Positions 43,300 to 54,722 of a DNA stretch of 64,000 bases are shown here, piece by piece. Both the position numbers and the translations under genes were made by a program. Below the pieces are notes generated by a model. It was not told where the DNA came from and made no database searches. It worked only from the letters and a program-made list of their open reading frames with translations. Source of the stretch: Otatea glauca (lineage: Eukaryota > Streptophyta > Magnoliopsida > Poales > Poaceae); the NCBI GenBank assembly GCA_036346275.1, contig CM070721.1:47279594-47343593 (forward strand). The letters run 5' to 3'. The first letter of the stretch is position 1, and every line of letters starts with the position of its first letter.

Positions 43300-44656
43300 C
43301 ATTGGATGAATGAGTGGGCGGCACTTCCTAGAGTAGTTATCTCATCATTGGTGGGTTTTCGGTCCGATCTCAACAAAGCGTGCAAATACCGTGTTCACTT
43401 GGACCTTTGCATAACTTTGGCGCTATCGGGGTATTGTGCGAGACACCCCTTCTTGGCACGGATAGACTACCCTGTAGCGGCTGTATAAGTATGTTCATCA
43501 CGACACGTTGGTGACGGTGTGGGGTCTGTATGTCGTCCACAGGATAATGGTTGTTGTCCAAACACGCCAATGGCATGGGCGCGCAAGCGCTGCGACGACG
43601 ACGAGGATTGGAGAAAAGCGTTGTGGGCTGCGATGACTCAAGGCTTGTTGTACTTGTCGTTCAACTTATTCTTCAATGGTGCCTTGTATTTCTCGCAGAA
43701 CCCTTTCCTTCATCATTTCCATTTCCTTCTCGGCCGCTCATCTTTAGCTCTCTTGAGCTCCTATAAGAGTCTCCGTGCTCGTGGAATCCACTCCTCCATG
43801 GAACCTTGACCCGGCGCCTCGTGTCAGACCAGGTGCTCTTTGTTTCCTAGGGCGCTGTTAGCTCGTCTTTCTCCTGTCGGGTGAAAAGATCCTTGGGTGG
43901 ATGGGCGTGAAACTCGTGAACTCGTTGCGTCATTGCTTCGTCTTCTTTGCTCTTGAATGATAAACCCCGATGAGACAACATATACGCCTCGCTAGCACGT
44001 AGTGCTTCACTCGATCAGTAGTCCGATCAAGGGACTTGTGCCGACCAATTGGACCGCTTATAATTCTTGCCTCTCCCATTGAGCAATTTTACCGCGTACC
44101 CACTCGTGCCAAGTGCGTGGGGTGAGTATTCCTTCTTGCGATGCTAATGTGGTCCTCATTGGACTTCCTTGCGCTTCCGATTGCTTCATCGCCACAAACT
44201 CATCCCAATATGGCTCCAATCTTGGGTACTCTCCGATGGTGACGGTTTTGCTTCACATAATTTGTGTTCACCTCGCCTTGAAGTTTCTCCACACCGCATC
44301 CATGGTCATCAATGCGTCGCGACGCACAAGATCTTCGGCTCCTTGGGAATTGAAGGTTTCTTTGAGCTCATCCACAGATCCTCTTTGGTGGCTCGGGGCA
44401 CTTTATGCCAATCCGAATAGGTGATTGGCACTTTATCCCTACGATGTACCCGCATGTTGACTGTATTTTGCTCTTGATTTTCTCGGTGCAACAGGGCCCC
44501 GATATCTAAGACCTCGAGATGGTGTACCGGCCTTGAGCTTCTTAGTTTTCCCTCGTCCTCGGCGTCTTGCAACAGAGCATCATCTGCACAGTGGTGGAGG
44601 CCTCGGCACCTTCGGTGGTTGGGTGGAGGTAAGGTACCGCTCGGGCTCTCCTCCAC
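43300..44656 (-). pseudogene. TNPA-like (Ptta/En/Spm plant transposase) gene, broken
   Basis: The minus strand from 44656 encodes text typical of the En/Spm plant transposase family: VPITYSDWHKVP, ATKEDLW, then in a shifted frame DELKETFNSQGAEDL and TMDAVWRNFKAR, then EPYWDEFVAMKQSEAQ and PRTWHEWVRGKIAQW. Further down come coiled-coil-like Glu/Lys/Arg-rich pieces (EMEMMKERVLREIQGTI). Members bind the subterminal repeats and assist transposition. At least three frame changes break it. The Ulp1 exons follow about 700 bases downstream on the same strand. Confidence 0.72.
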
Positions 44657-44699
44657 TATAGGCTCGGTTTGGGCTCCATTAGAACTACAGATTCAACCG

Positions 44700-46430
44700 A
44701 AACATAATTTTCATCAATTATTACAGAATCATCTCACGAATTTCAAAGTAGAATCATCTCATGAAAATTATTTTGCAAGTACAATTAATTGAGTAAACAA
44801 GCTTTGAAGCTAAGGTTGCCAATGGCAATGGTAAACATGACTAACTTACAGTGTATAACAGGATTAAATACTTCGTTCCTTGCGAAATGGATTTCCCAAG
44901 TGTTGGAAACACATGGAAACTATTTAAACACTGAATTATATATACCCACTAAAAGGGCACATCAAGCTGGAATAAAATTTGTATAGTTAAAACAATGTAG
45001 AAACAACTATGCGACAAGGGCACTCATAAATGTTCTTTTGCTTATTACTCTAGCCATATCGATTTGTCAAGTGGAAGGGGGGAGAGCTTTTTATTTGTAT
45101 GTGTAACAAGTGGCGTACTTGGAGGAAGAAAAGGGAAGGGAAGGTAAGGAAGCTGGAGAGAGGGAAAGAAGGATAGCATGCATGTGGGTCCTCTTTAATA
45201 ATTAATTCATTTTGATGACCATGGATGCCACTGATATTCTTCCTGCCATTTTCAATATAGAACCGCCACTGATAATTATATTTGTGGCGGTTCGAAAAAA
45301 ACCGCCACAAATAGACCGTCACCTATTGCGGTTTTGGCGTATTGAGAGCTAAAAAATTTCAAATGGCGAGAGCTAATTCTCAATACAATATTGTTTTGTT
45401 AGAATTTACTTATATACTATTAGGTTTCATGTCCTAAAAAATTATTTTATTATAACTTAGAATTAACCGCACCAAGTATGCATTTTTTTAAAAAGTTCCA
45501 TACTCGGGAGAGTCGATCTACCACCTTGCATATACCGTTTAAACATAGAAATTATATGAAGTCATAATGGCCACCTATTACGCATGCGTGAGTGCGCTTT
45601 AGTAGAAATTATATGACGTCATGGATTTATTTTTGGCCTCTGTCTATCTAAACATGTGCTAAGGGGCATATTTGCGTGTGTATGTGTGGTATGCATGTTT
45701 GTCTTTCTTGTAATCGCAAAGAAAGTGCACTCACTAGATGCTCCCAATTGGTCGGACTATTTACGAGGCTCATGGTGAATATTATTCGACTTTGTGCTCA
45801 AAGTTCTAACAGATCACTACAATTTTGTAATATTCGTTAGTAGATTATCAATCTTGCAAAGTGTGTGCTCCGCAAATACCACACATATTTTTGTGCTATC
45901 CTCACTACCAGAAACCACATGTTTAGTGATGGTTAAGAATTTTCTTAGACGAGCCCACAACCAATCGTTGGGAATTTGTCCCTCTAATTAAACATTTCCA
46001 ATCATTTATGTGATGAAATCGATTAAACATTTTTTTCGCCAAAGTATTCATTAGTATTTATTGCTGGGCTAATTTAGGAAAAAGAAATTGAACTTACATC
46101 ATTCTCCCAATTAAGAGGCGGAAAAAAGATAAGGCGATGTGTGAAACTCAGTTGAAATGAAGCCAAACACAAATTAATGGAACATGAATAATGAAGAAAG
46201 GTACTCCCTCAGTGCACTCACTAGATGCTCCCAAAACCTTGACGGGACGGCGTCGGCTGGTTGGCGTCGTCGGCGAGCGTCGGCGAAGGCGTCGTCGGGA
46301 GGCGGCATCGTCGGGAGGCGTCGGCGCGGGCGGCGGGCGAGGTGTCGGCGGCGGCGTCAGCGCGGGAGTTTGGGTTTAGGCGCGGTAGAAGGCGGGAGTT
46401 TAAGGGTTTAGGGTGAGTTAGAAGCGGTGG
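44700..46430. other. spacer between the two CACTA genes, with an internal terminus and a GC-rich patch
   Basis: 45240-45344 closely copies the right terminus of the region (51720-51840), down to CCACAAATAGACCGTCACCTATTGC. 45345-45396 forms a hairpin (GTATTGAGAGCT ... AGCTAATTCTCAATAC). The 24-base text GTGCACTCACTAGATGCTCCCAA occurs at 45727 and again at 46213. 46240-46400 is a GGCGTCGTCGGGAGGCG-rich patch next to the middle subterminal block. No gene was seen. Confidence 0.6.
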
Positions 46431-46439
46431 TATCTATTA

Positions 46440-46780
46440 TTTATAGGCGGAACATTATCGGTGGCGGTTCTTAAAAGAACCGCCATCTGATTATCCGTGG
46501 CGGTTCTTTATACGAACCGCCACAGATAATTATCGATGGCGGTTCTTTATGCGAACCGCCACGATATATATATTATTTGTGGCGGTTCTTTATACAAACC
46601 GCCACGAGATAATCAGATCGATGGCGGTTCTTTTATGAACCGCCATCGATATATATTATCGTGGCGGTTCTTTATTTGAACCGCCACAGATAATCATATC
46701 GATGGCGGTTCTTTATATGAACCGCCACGAGATAATGTTATCGATGGCGGTTCTTTTGAAGAACCGCCACCGATGTGCCT
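46440..46780. repeat. CACTA subterminal repeats, middle block
   Basis: Regular pairs of TATCGATGGCGGTTCTTTAT and its complement, giving serial small hairpins over 340 bases. The block is just downstream of the TNP2 gene end and far from either outer terminus, which argues for a second element or an internal duplication. Confidence 0.88.
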
Positions 46781-47199
46781 CTATACTACGAAATTTGTTT
46801 ACGAATCTTATCTGTTGTATTGTCGAATAGCGTGGCGAGTTGAAGACCTAGTTTTGGTCTTTGCGCAATTACTGCGTTTTCGATTTTGTCTAATACTTGT
46901 GAAGCAAATACATAAGCGATTCTGAGGAAAGAATCCGGACTCCTTTCACCTGATGGACTCAACAAACTCTCCAAACTTTCAACCGGATAGAACACTATTT
47001 TGTCATCCGGCAAAACAAACAAGTACTCTTCAGACACTGAAACAATCATCAAAACTAGCAAAGTCCAAAACTGACTCAAAGACCAGAAAAACTAGCACAT
47101 AGCTAGGAAACAAAACCGAAAACAGACTTTAAACTACCATGCACAAGATTATCTTCAACAGTGGTCATCATTAGGGTTGATTACATAGAAGAAGACTTG

Positions 47200-50100
47200 T
47201 GCGGCCTGGTCATCGCCGGCGAATCAGGAAGGTGCTCGCATACGCCCGGAGCTGGCTCCGCCTCTGATATTTTGCCATTACTCGTATATAGCTAATTATT
47301 TTCTTTCACAATTTGCCCTTCTTCATGATCGTCGCGATGATAGGTAGCTTCCTGAGTGGTTTCTTCCTCGAGCTCGATGTTGCCATCTACGAAAGGAGGC
47401 AACTCATCAAGCTGGTTGTACTCTTCCTCATCCACGACATTCTCAACTCCGACGATCCTTCTTTTCCCCTGAAGAACTACATGGCGCTTCTTATCTGCCG
47501 GTCGATTACATAGAAGACTTGTGCTACTTGCTTCGCAAGTACGAATGGTTCATCTCTGTATCCAGACATGTTCGATGTCCAAAGTAGTGAAGCCGTACTT
47601 GTCCACCTTGACACCCTTTGGGAGTTGTACCCAACAACACGAAACATTGGGATCTTAAAAATACAGTAGTCGAGCTCCCAAATCTCTTCTATGAACCCAT
47701 AGAAGCTACTCTTCTTCTTGCTGTGTTGTCATAGGCATCTATCAACACCACTATTTTGGTAAGTGCTTTTGCTATCCTGAGATCTCATGTAAAAGGTATA
47801 TCCATTTATGTCGTATCCTTGCCATGTCAAGATTGTACCTGATGGCCCTTTTGCCAGCCAACTCAACATGGCACTCGTTTCTTTCCCAGTCATATGCTCT
47901 TTGAACCAATGATTGAACAAACGGTTATGCTCTTTTGTTACCCAAACCTCTGATCGTCCACGATTTTCCTCTCGTAGCTTGTCCTTATGCATGTCCATAT
48001 ACGAGGACACCTCAACTGACTGTTGCAAAACTGTGAAATGAGCTTTTTCGAATAATCCATGATCGTAAGAATTTGTTGATTTCCTTCCAATCGTCCCTTT
48101 CCCGGCCACCTACCCTCATGTCGAGATACAGCACTCCTACGGTTCCACCCCTCCATGTAATCCACGCAAAACTCGATAACCTCCTCGGTTGCATAACCTT
48201 CCACAATGCAGCCCTCGTACGAGATCGATTGCGTACATACTTCTTCAGATACCCATGTACCTTTCGAGCGGGTACATCGATGCGAGAATACGGGGCCACA
48301 TACATTTATCTCATTCACAAGGTGAACAATGAGATGAACCATTATATCGAAAAATGATGGAGGAAATACATCTCTAGGCGGCATAGTGTCTTGACCACAT
48401 CATTCTGCGATTCGAGAAAGTCCGATGGGATCGATGACCTTTCGTGAAATCGTGTTGAAGAAGAAACACAACCTCATGATTGCCTCTCGGACCTTTTCAG
48501 GCAAAATACCTCTAATTGCAATAGGAAGCATTTGTGTCATCATCACATGACAATCATGAGACTTCATGCGATTAACTTCAAATCTTTCATCGAGACCGGT
48601 TTCTTGATGCTTATGAGTAACCGGACGGAACTTTCACACCATGCAAGCATTTGCAAAGTTACATTCTCTCTTTCTTCGAAAGAGTGTAGCAAGCTTGGGG
48701 AAGGTAAAGTCGCCCTTTCCCGGTGTCCTGAGGATGTAGCTCAGCTCTGATTTTCATATCTTCCAGGTCCCTTCGTGCCTTTAGTCTGTCCTTAGTTTTG
48801 CTAGGAATGTTGAAAGAAAAGACCAATCAAGCTATCACATACATTTTCTCTCGTGCATAGCGTCTATGCGATGTCGAACTTCTAAGTCCTTCCAATAGGG
48901 CAAGTTCCAAAATATCGATCTCTTCTTCCATGTGGTCTTCTCGAGACGAGACCTCGATGTATTATTACTATCTCCTTTCCAAGTACGACATTAATATCCT
49001 TAACCATATCATATACCTCTTCCCACGACGAGGCCTTGGGGCTATACCATCCTCTTTTGTCCCGTCAATTGTTTTTCATATTGCGGTAGGGGTGATTCTG
49101 CGAAGGAACCTACGGTGATGCATGTACGGTTTTCCTCGAGTTATTGAGCCACACACTAGCGGTTTCATCCATGCACTGGGGCATGCTTTGGCCCCTTTAT
49201 AGTACGACGGATAGGTTACCAAGGGGCGGAAATCATTGATGGTGCAAAACAACAATGCCGTAGGATGAAGTACTCTCGCTTGTACTCATCCCATACCGTA
49301 CACCTTTGTTCCACAAGATATCACAAGATCTTCCACCAATGGTTGTAGGTATACATCAATATCATTGCCAGTTGTCTCGGCCCTTGGATAGCGGCGACAT
49401 CATAATGTACTTTCGTTTCATACACAACCAAGGAGGAAGGTTGTAGATCTGAGAGTTACGGGCCAAGTGCTATGAATACTACTCATGTTACCGAAAGGAT
49501 TCATTCCATCCGTACTCAACCCAAACCTTACATTCCTCGGTTCATTCCGAAGTCCATCCTAAAGAGCCTATCAATGGTTCTCCTTTGGCGAGAATCGGTG
49601 AGGTGTCTCGACTTTCCATCCTTTTACGCTCTTACGAGTGCCATCGCATCGATTGGGCATGCTTTTGTTTCAAATAAGCGCTTCAAGCGAGGTATTACGG
49701 TAAATACCACACCACTTTAGCGGAGCCTTTCTTCACCACGGTGCCCTCATTGTCATGGCCTTTACGCTTGTATCGTGATGATTTGCACACGGACATACAT
49801 GCATGTCGTATACTCTTTGCGATAGAGTATACAATCGTTTGGACATGCATGTATTCTTTCTACTTCAATCCCAATGGACATACAACCTTCTTAGCTAAAT
49901 AAGTGGTTATCGGCAATACATTTCCATCCGAAGCATGTCCGCTAAGAGTTGTAATAGCGCCGTGAAACTTTTATCGGACCAACCATTGCTTGCCTTCAAT
50001 TTTAGAAGTGAAAGCACGGTGTGCAACTTTGTGTATTCCTCCTTGCAACCGGGAACAAAGGTGTGTCGAGTCGTCCAACAAACCCTTGAATTGATTAAAC

Positions 50101-50494
50101 TCTCTCGACTAGTGTAGTTCCCTTACGCATCGCGCAACATCGAGCAAGATTATTATCGTCATCAATGTCCAACCTATCCTCATCGGATCCATAAGCGATG
50201 TCACCGCCATAATGCCTTCTCCATCATCCAATACGTTATCACCTTCATGTATGTTTTCCTCTTCACCGTGACTTGTCCAACGTGTATAGCCAAGTACAAA
50301 ACCTCTTCGAATCAAGTGCAAGTGGATGTGCTCTTTGTCCGAAAATATTTTCTCATTCTTGCAATCAATGCATGGACAATGTATGTACTCCGTCTTCTTG
50401 TGCAACTTGTTCTCCTCGTGCTCTTAAGCAGATACCCCATCGATGTAATCTCGGCTGTAACGGTTCGCATTGTACATCCATCTCCGGTCCATGT
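47200..50494 (-). pseudogene. TNP2-type CACTA transposase, broken
   Basis: Minus strand, start MDRRWMYNANRYSRDYIDGV at 50494, then a stop, then the transposase-associated zinc-finger-like domain (YIHCPCIDCKN, HLIRRGFVLGYTRW, 50405-50240). Next comes the TNP2 core in changing frames: HACPNDCILYRKEY near 49840, FGLSTDGMNPFG near 49500 and DIDVYLQPLVEDL near 49370. KSHDCHVMMTQMLPIAIRGI (48560), then DVFPPSFFDIMVHLIVHLVNEI (48375, DUF4218-like), follow. GYDINGYTFYMRSQDSKSTYQNSG (47800, DUF4216-like) and a tail with RDEPFVLAKQVAQVFYV (47530) end it. The domain order is that of plant TNP2 proteins, the catalytic transposases of CACTA elements. Many stops and frameshifts make it inactive. Confidence 0.9.
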
Positions 50495-51430
50495 AAAATC
50501 AATTAACATATAAAAATTGATTAAAAACTAATCTAATTACTTATCATCTAAATGAGCTAGATAATAAATTCATCATCTAAAAATGATGAGCATCCACCTA
50601 CCAAATTAGCTAAAATTTCATGTATATTAATATCCAATAATCTTAATTTAATAAATTTAATATATGTCCGCACTAATGGAACCAAATTAATAGTAATTAA
50701 AAAACTAATCTGAATACTTTTCCTGTAAAGAAGCTAGATAATAAATTCATCATCTAAAAATGATGAGCACCCACCTACCAAATTAACTAAAATTTTATTT
50801 ATATTAATACCCAATAATCTTAATTAAGTAAATTTATTATATGCAAGATGTATATGTCCGTACACTAATGGAACTAAATTAATAGTAATTAAAAAACTAA
50901 CCTAATTACTTATCATCTAAAAGAGCTAGATAATAAATTCATATATATGCAAGATGTATATGTGCGTACACTAATAGAACCCAAATAATAGTAATTAAAA
51001 AACCAATCTAATTACTTATCATCTAAAGGAGCTAGATAATAAATTCATCATGTATCAAATTAACTTAAAATGCAATTAATATTAAATATATGCTTAATCA
51101 TAATTCATCATCTATAAAAGGAACACAACATCATCTAATGAACCTAGCTAGGAAATAAATTCATCAACTACAAAATGGTAGCTAAATAAAAATAAACAAA
51201 ATCTAAACTTTTCATCTCATCTACATATAAATCCTAATTAAACTTGGTTTAAAAATTAAATTGCAACAAGATTAACACAAATCAAGAGAGGAGAAAAAAT
51301 AACTCACCAAGGAACAACTAGTGGAAGTACAAGCACAAGAATTGGAGAAAACGAAATCTAAAATTTAAAAGTTTTGGTTTGCTCTCGGGAAGAAGAAGAC
51401 CAGTGCTGCTACTGACCACCTATTTATAGG
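50495..51430. other. AT-rich 5' region of the TNP2 gene
   Basis: Contains a direct repeat of about 170 bases, seen in degenerate copies at roughly 50525-50660, 50695-50830 and 50880-51060 (shared text TTATCATCTAAAxGAGCTAGATAATAAATTCATCATC). No coding potential. Probably the promoter and first-intron side of the CACTA transposase. Confidence 0.5.
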
Positions 51431-51830
51431 CAATATTATTAGTGGCGGTTTTTAACTAGAACCGCCATCGATAACATATCTGTGGCGGTTCTATCCTCGA
51501 ACCGCCATCGATAATCATTATCGATGGCGGTTCGAGGATAGAACCGCCACGGATAATCAATAGAATCGATGGCGGTTGGAGGATAGCACCGCCACTAATA
51601 ACTAGTTATCGGTGGCGGTTCTAGCCTCCAACCGCCGCGATAATGTATTGTTATCGATGGCGGTTCTATCCTTGAACCGCCATCGATAATTAATTATCAG
51701 TGGCGGTTCGAGGATAGAACCGCCACTGATATTTTTCCCGCCATTTTTGAAATAGAACCGCCACTGACAATTATCTTTGTGGCGGTTCGAAAAAACCCGC
51801 CACAAATAGACCGTCACCTATTGCAGGTTT
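51430..51830. repeat. CACTA subterminal repeats, right block
   Basis: About ten copies of ATCGATGGCGGTTCTATCC and complement, ending in the 51840 terminus. Same word as the blocks at 38820 and 46440. Confidence 0.92.
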
Positions 51831-52073
51831 TGGCGTAGTGAGATTAAAAAAACTATCAATCCCGATTACATCAACAATATGATGTTGTGTTATGCATACT
51901 ATGCTTTGAGAAAATGTGCTACATGACATCGCAAAATGTTGGTGTACACTCCAAAATCATGGTTTGGCTAGAAGGCATTCTAAAACTGTGGCCATTTTTC
52001 ATAACGGACGGCAGCCAATAAAATAATAGGGGGAATTTCTCTTATGCTATTAAAAGTTTGCCTCATCTCATAG

Positions 52074-54722
52074 TGAAAGGATAGGGGATGACGCCTAGAG
52101 GGGAGGGGGTGAATAGGCGAATTAAAAAACTTTGTAACTAAATACAGCGGAATAAAAAATTTGCAGCTAAATAAAATCTCCCGAGGGTCTAAGTCCGGAG
52201 TGTTCAGGATTTTTATCCGGATACTCCGAAATGTCCGGACTGTCCGGGGTCAGGAGTCCGGATACTCCGGATTGGACCCGAGGGACTGAGACCGGAGTGT
52301 CCGAGACTTATCTCCGGATACTCCGAAATGTCCGGACTATCCGGGTTCAGGAGTCCGGATACTCCAGATTTAAGACCTCGAAATGAGATTTTAAATCTCT
52401 GCAATTTTTCAACAATCTATTTGAATACAAAAGATCTAAAAGCTATCAGGTACTTGGGGATGATGTAGATCTAGAGCCAAACACAACAATAGAGTAGATC
52501 GGGCAATTTTAAGATTCAAAATCAAATACTAAAGCAAGAGTAAGAAGCAAACTTGGAGACGATGATTTTTCACCCGAAGTTCGGATCCTTGAGGGGATCC
52601 TACGTCTCCGTTGAGGCGGCTTGGTCACACTTGAGCCGGGGTCTCTTTCAACCCTCTTCCTCCCGGTGTTGCACAAATACACTCACCGGTCTTCACTCCT
52701 TTGATTCCTTCCCTTACGGAGGCGGAACCGGCCTTCATAAACTTCCCACGGCCAACCACACAAAGCTCCGGTGGCTCGTAGGCAACCTCCTAGCCTTCTA
52801 GGAGTCCTCAACCTCCAAGAGTAACAAATGCTCACGAAGAACAAGCTTGGAGATGAAATCAAGTGCTCAATCAACTCAAAACTCACTCAACCTAGCACCT
52901 CACTTCTCAAACTCTTCCCAACCCTTCTCACCAAGGGGATCACTTGGGTAAAGAGGTGTTTTGGGGGCTCAAGAACAAGGGTATAGCACCTCTAATCAGT
53001 GGGAACACAACCCTATTTCGAAATGAGGAAGAAGGGGGCTTTAAATAGAGGTCCCAAAAACTAGCCGTTGGAGACAGCTGCGCACAACCCGGAGACTCCG
53101 GATAAATACCCCGAACACTCCGGACTAACTCAACCCGGAGTGTCCGGACTAAACACCGGATACTCCGGATTGTCAACGACAGGACATACCGAAGGGGTGA
53201 ACCCGGAGACTCCGGACAAAAACCCCGGACACTTCGGACTCAACCCGGAGTGTCCGGACTAAACACCGTATACTCCGGATTGTCTGAACAACACTGAGCA
53301 GCCCGACGAAAACGAGCATAACTTTTGACTCCGGACTCCGATTTCAGAGATCTTGGACTCTACCGAAAGCTAAGAACGAGGGCTACACAACTAACAAGGT
53401 CTAACTACCCAAAACTCAAAGGATAAACATAGATATCACAAAGAATCCAAGGGAGACCTACAACCCTCACTTTCTGGCACCACCAACACCACTCTCTTTC
53501 TAAGTTTCACAAGGATGGATCACTTGAGCACTTGACACATCTAAAAGTCATTCGACATCGCATCCCTCTTAATAGTACGGCAATCCTTAGACTCAAAATA
53601 AAACAAACATAATACAAGTCTAGAAAAAGTCACTTGCCGTCTTCTTTCTTAATGCCGGTGCATGAAGACTTTCACCATATAGCTGATGACATCTTCGTCT
53701 TGTCCAACTCGACTCGATTCACCTCATGAGACTCTCGTCCTATCAACCTTGACTTGATAATCCTCTCTGACGATCTCCACGCCAAGTCGATCTTGACTTA
53801 GTCCTCAACTCTTGGTGACACCGCCGTCTTGTTGACCTCAGCTTAACGATCATCCTCCAAGATACCTTGGTCATCATACACATACGGGACCTAATTCTTT
53901 CCAAACTACTCATGAAAGACATTAGTCCCAAAAGCTCAATAGATATGAATACATTGATATTTGTGAGCACTTGATTACAACAAGTGTTTCATATAAAGAA
54001 GCACAATCATAAATGGAAACACTTGACATAAGAAATGTTCTCTACTAAATACATCATGATGAATATGTAATTGATCTATATGCACTTAGAGAGATAATTG
54101 CCAATATGATGAATCAATTAAATCATGGCAAGGATCACAGTCTTTACTTAAATGAAGCACATGATAGAATATACACGAATTGTACATGTGCAAATAATAT
54201 TTGGAATAAGAGTAAATATGTGATCCAACACTATATTAAACTTCACTAAGGGAAGTGTATGAGAAGATACACAACTAAGACATGCATGCACCAAGTCAAT
54301 CTATAGCAATATGAAGTTTAACTCTAGTTAATACATGCATACTAAAAACAAAGCACATAATGAACTCAAATGAATATATATGCACAAATAAATATGACAT
54401 GAACCAATGTGCATATATATAATCAACATGCTACTTGGAGTTCACTATGCATTTGCACGAAAGGAATGCAATAACAAATATAGAATAGATACCAAAATTG
54501 CATACCTTATCTTTGCTTAACCATCCCACTTGATTTTCCTCTAAATAGATGAGACTGATACTCAACTAGGCAATAACAAGTTAGTATCATACCAATATAA
54601 TCATATTAGAGGCTTGTCATTTGTTAAGCACTAAGTTAAGCATTTACTCAATTTCATAGATTATCATTATATGCGTTTGTCATTAATCACCAAAATAACA
54701 TAAGTGCCTAGATGCACTTTCA
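52074..54722 (-). repeat. 2.65-kb LTR with TCCGGA-rich repeats
   Basis: The ends TGAAAGG (52074) and CTTTCA (54722) are inverted. Just right of it, plus TCTCCCCCCTTTT is the complement of a polypurine tract (AAAAGGGGGGAGA), so this is a 3' LTR of a minus-strand element. Inside are clusters of CCGGATACTCCGGA, GGAGTGTCCGGACT and similar words at 52190-52375 (a 90-bp unit twice) and 53085-53290 (a ~113-bp unit twice). 53300-53370 carries the text CATAACTTTTGACTCCGGACTCC, related to a phrase in the tandem array at 22054. No coding region was seen. Confidence 0.72.

Larger units (their letters stand above)
38803..51840 (-). mobile_element. CACTA (En/Spm) transposon region with TNP2 and TNPA-Ulp1 genes
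   Basis: The left end is CACTAC at 38803 and the right end is GGTTTTGGCGTAGTG at 51840, flanked by AGA (38800-38802 and 51841-51843). Blocks of subterminal repeats built on ATCGATGGCGGTTCT and its complement occur at 38820-39260, 46440-46780 and 51430-51830. Two genes lie inside on the minus strand. A second right-type terminus (GGTTTTGGCGTATTG, ending 45344 and also followed by AGA) means this could instead be two adjacent or nested elements of one family: 38803-45344 and one ending at 51840. Both genes are broken, so the copy is not autonomous now. Confidence 0.8.

Noticed and set aside
44113..44424. Plus-strand gene at 43107-44424
   Set aside because: The minus strand carries recognisable TNPA-like blocks here; the plus frames are shadows.
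46184..46411. Small GC-rich gene
   Set aside because: Low-complexity GGCGTCGTCGG text with open frames in several phases, beside CACTA subterminal repeats.
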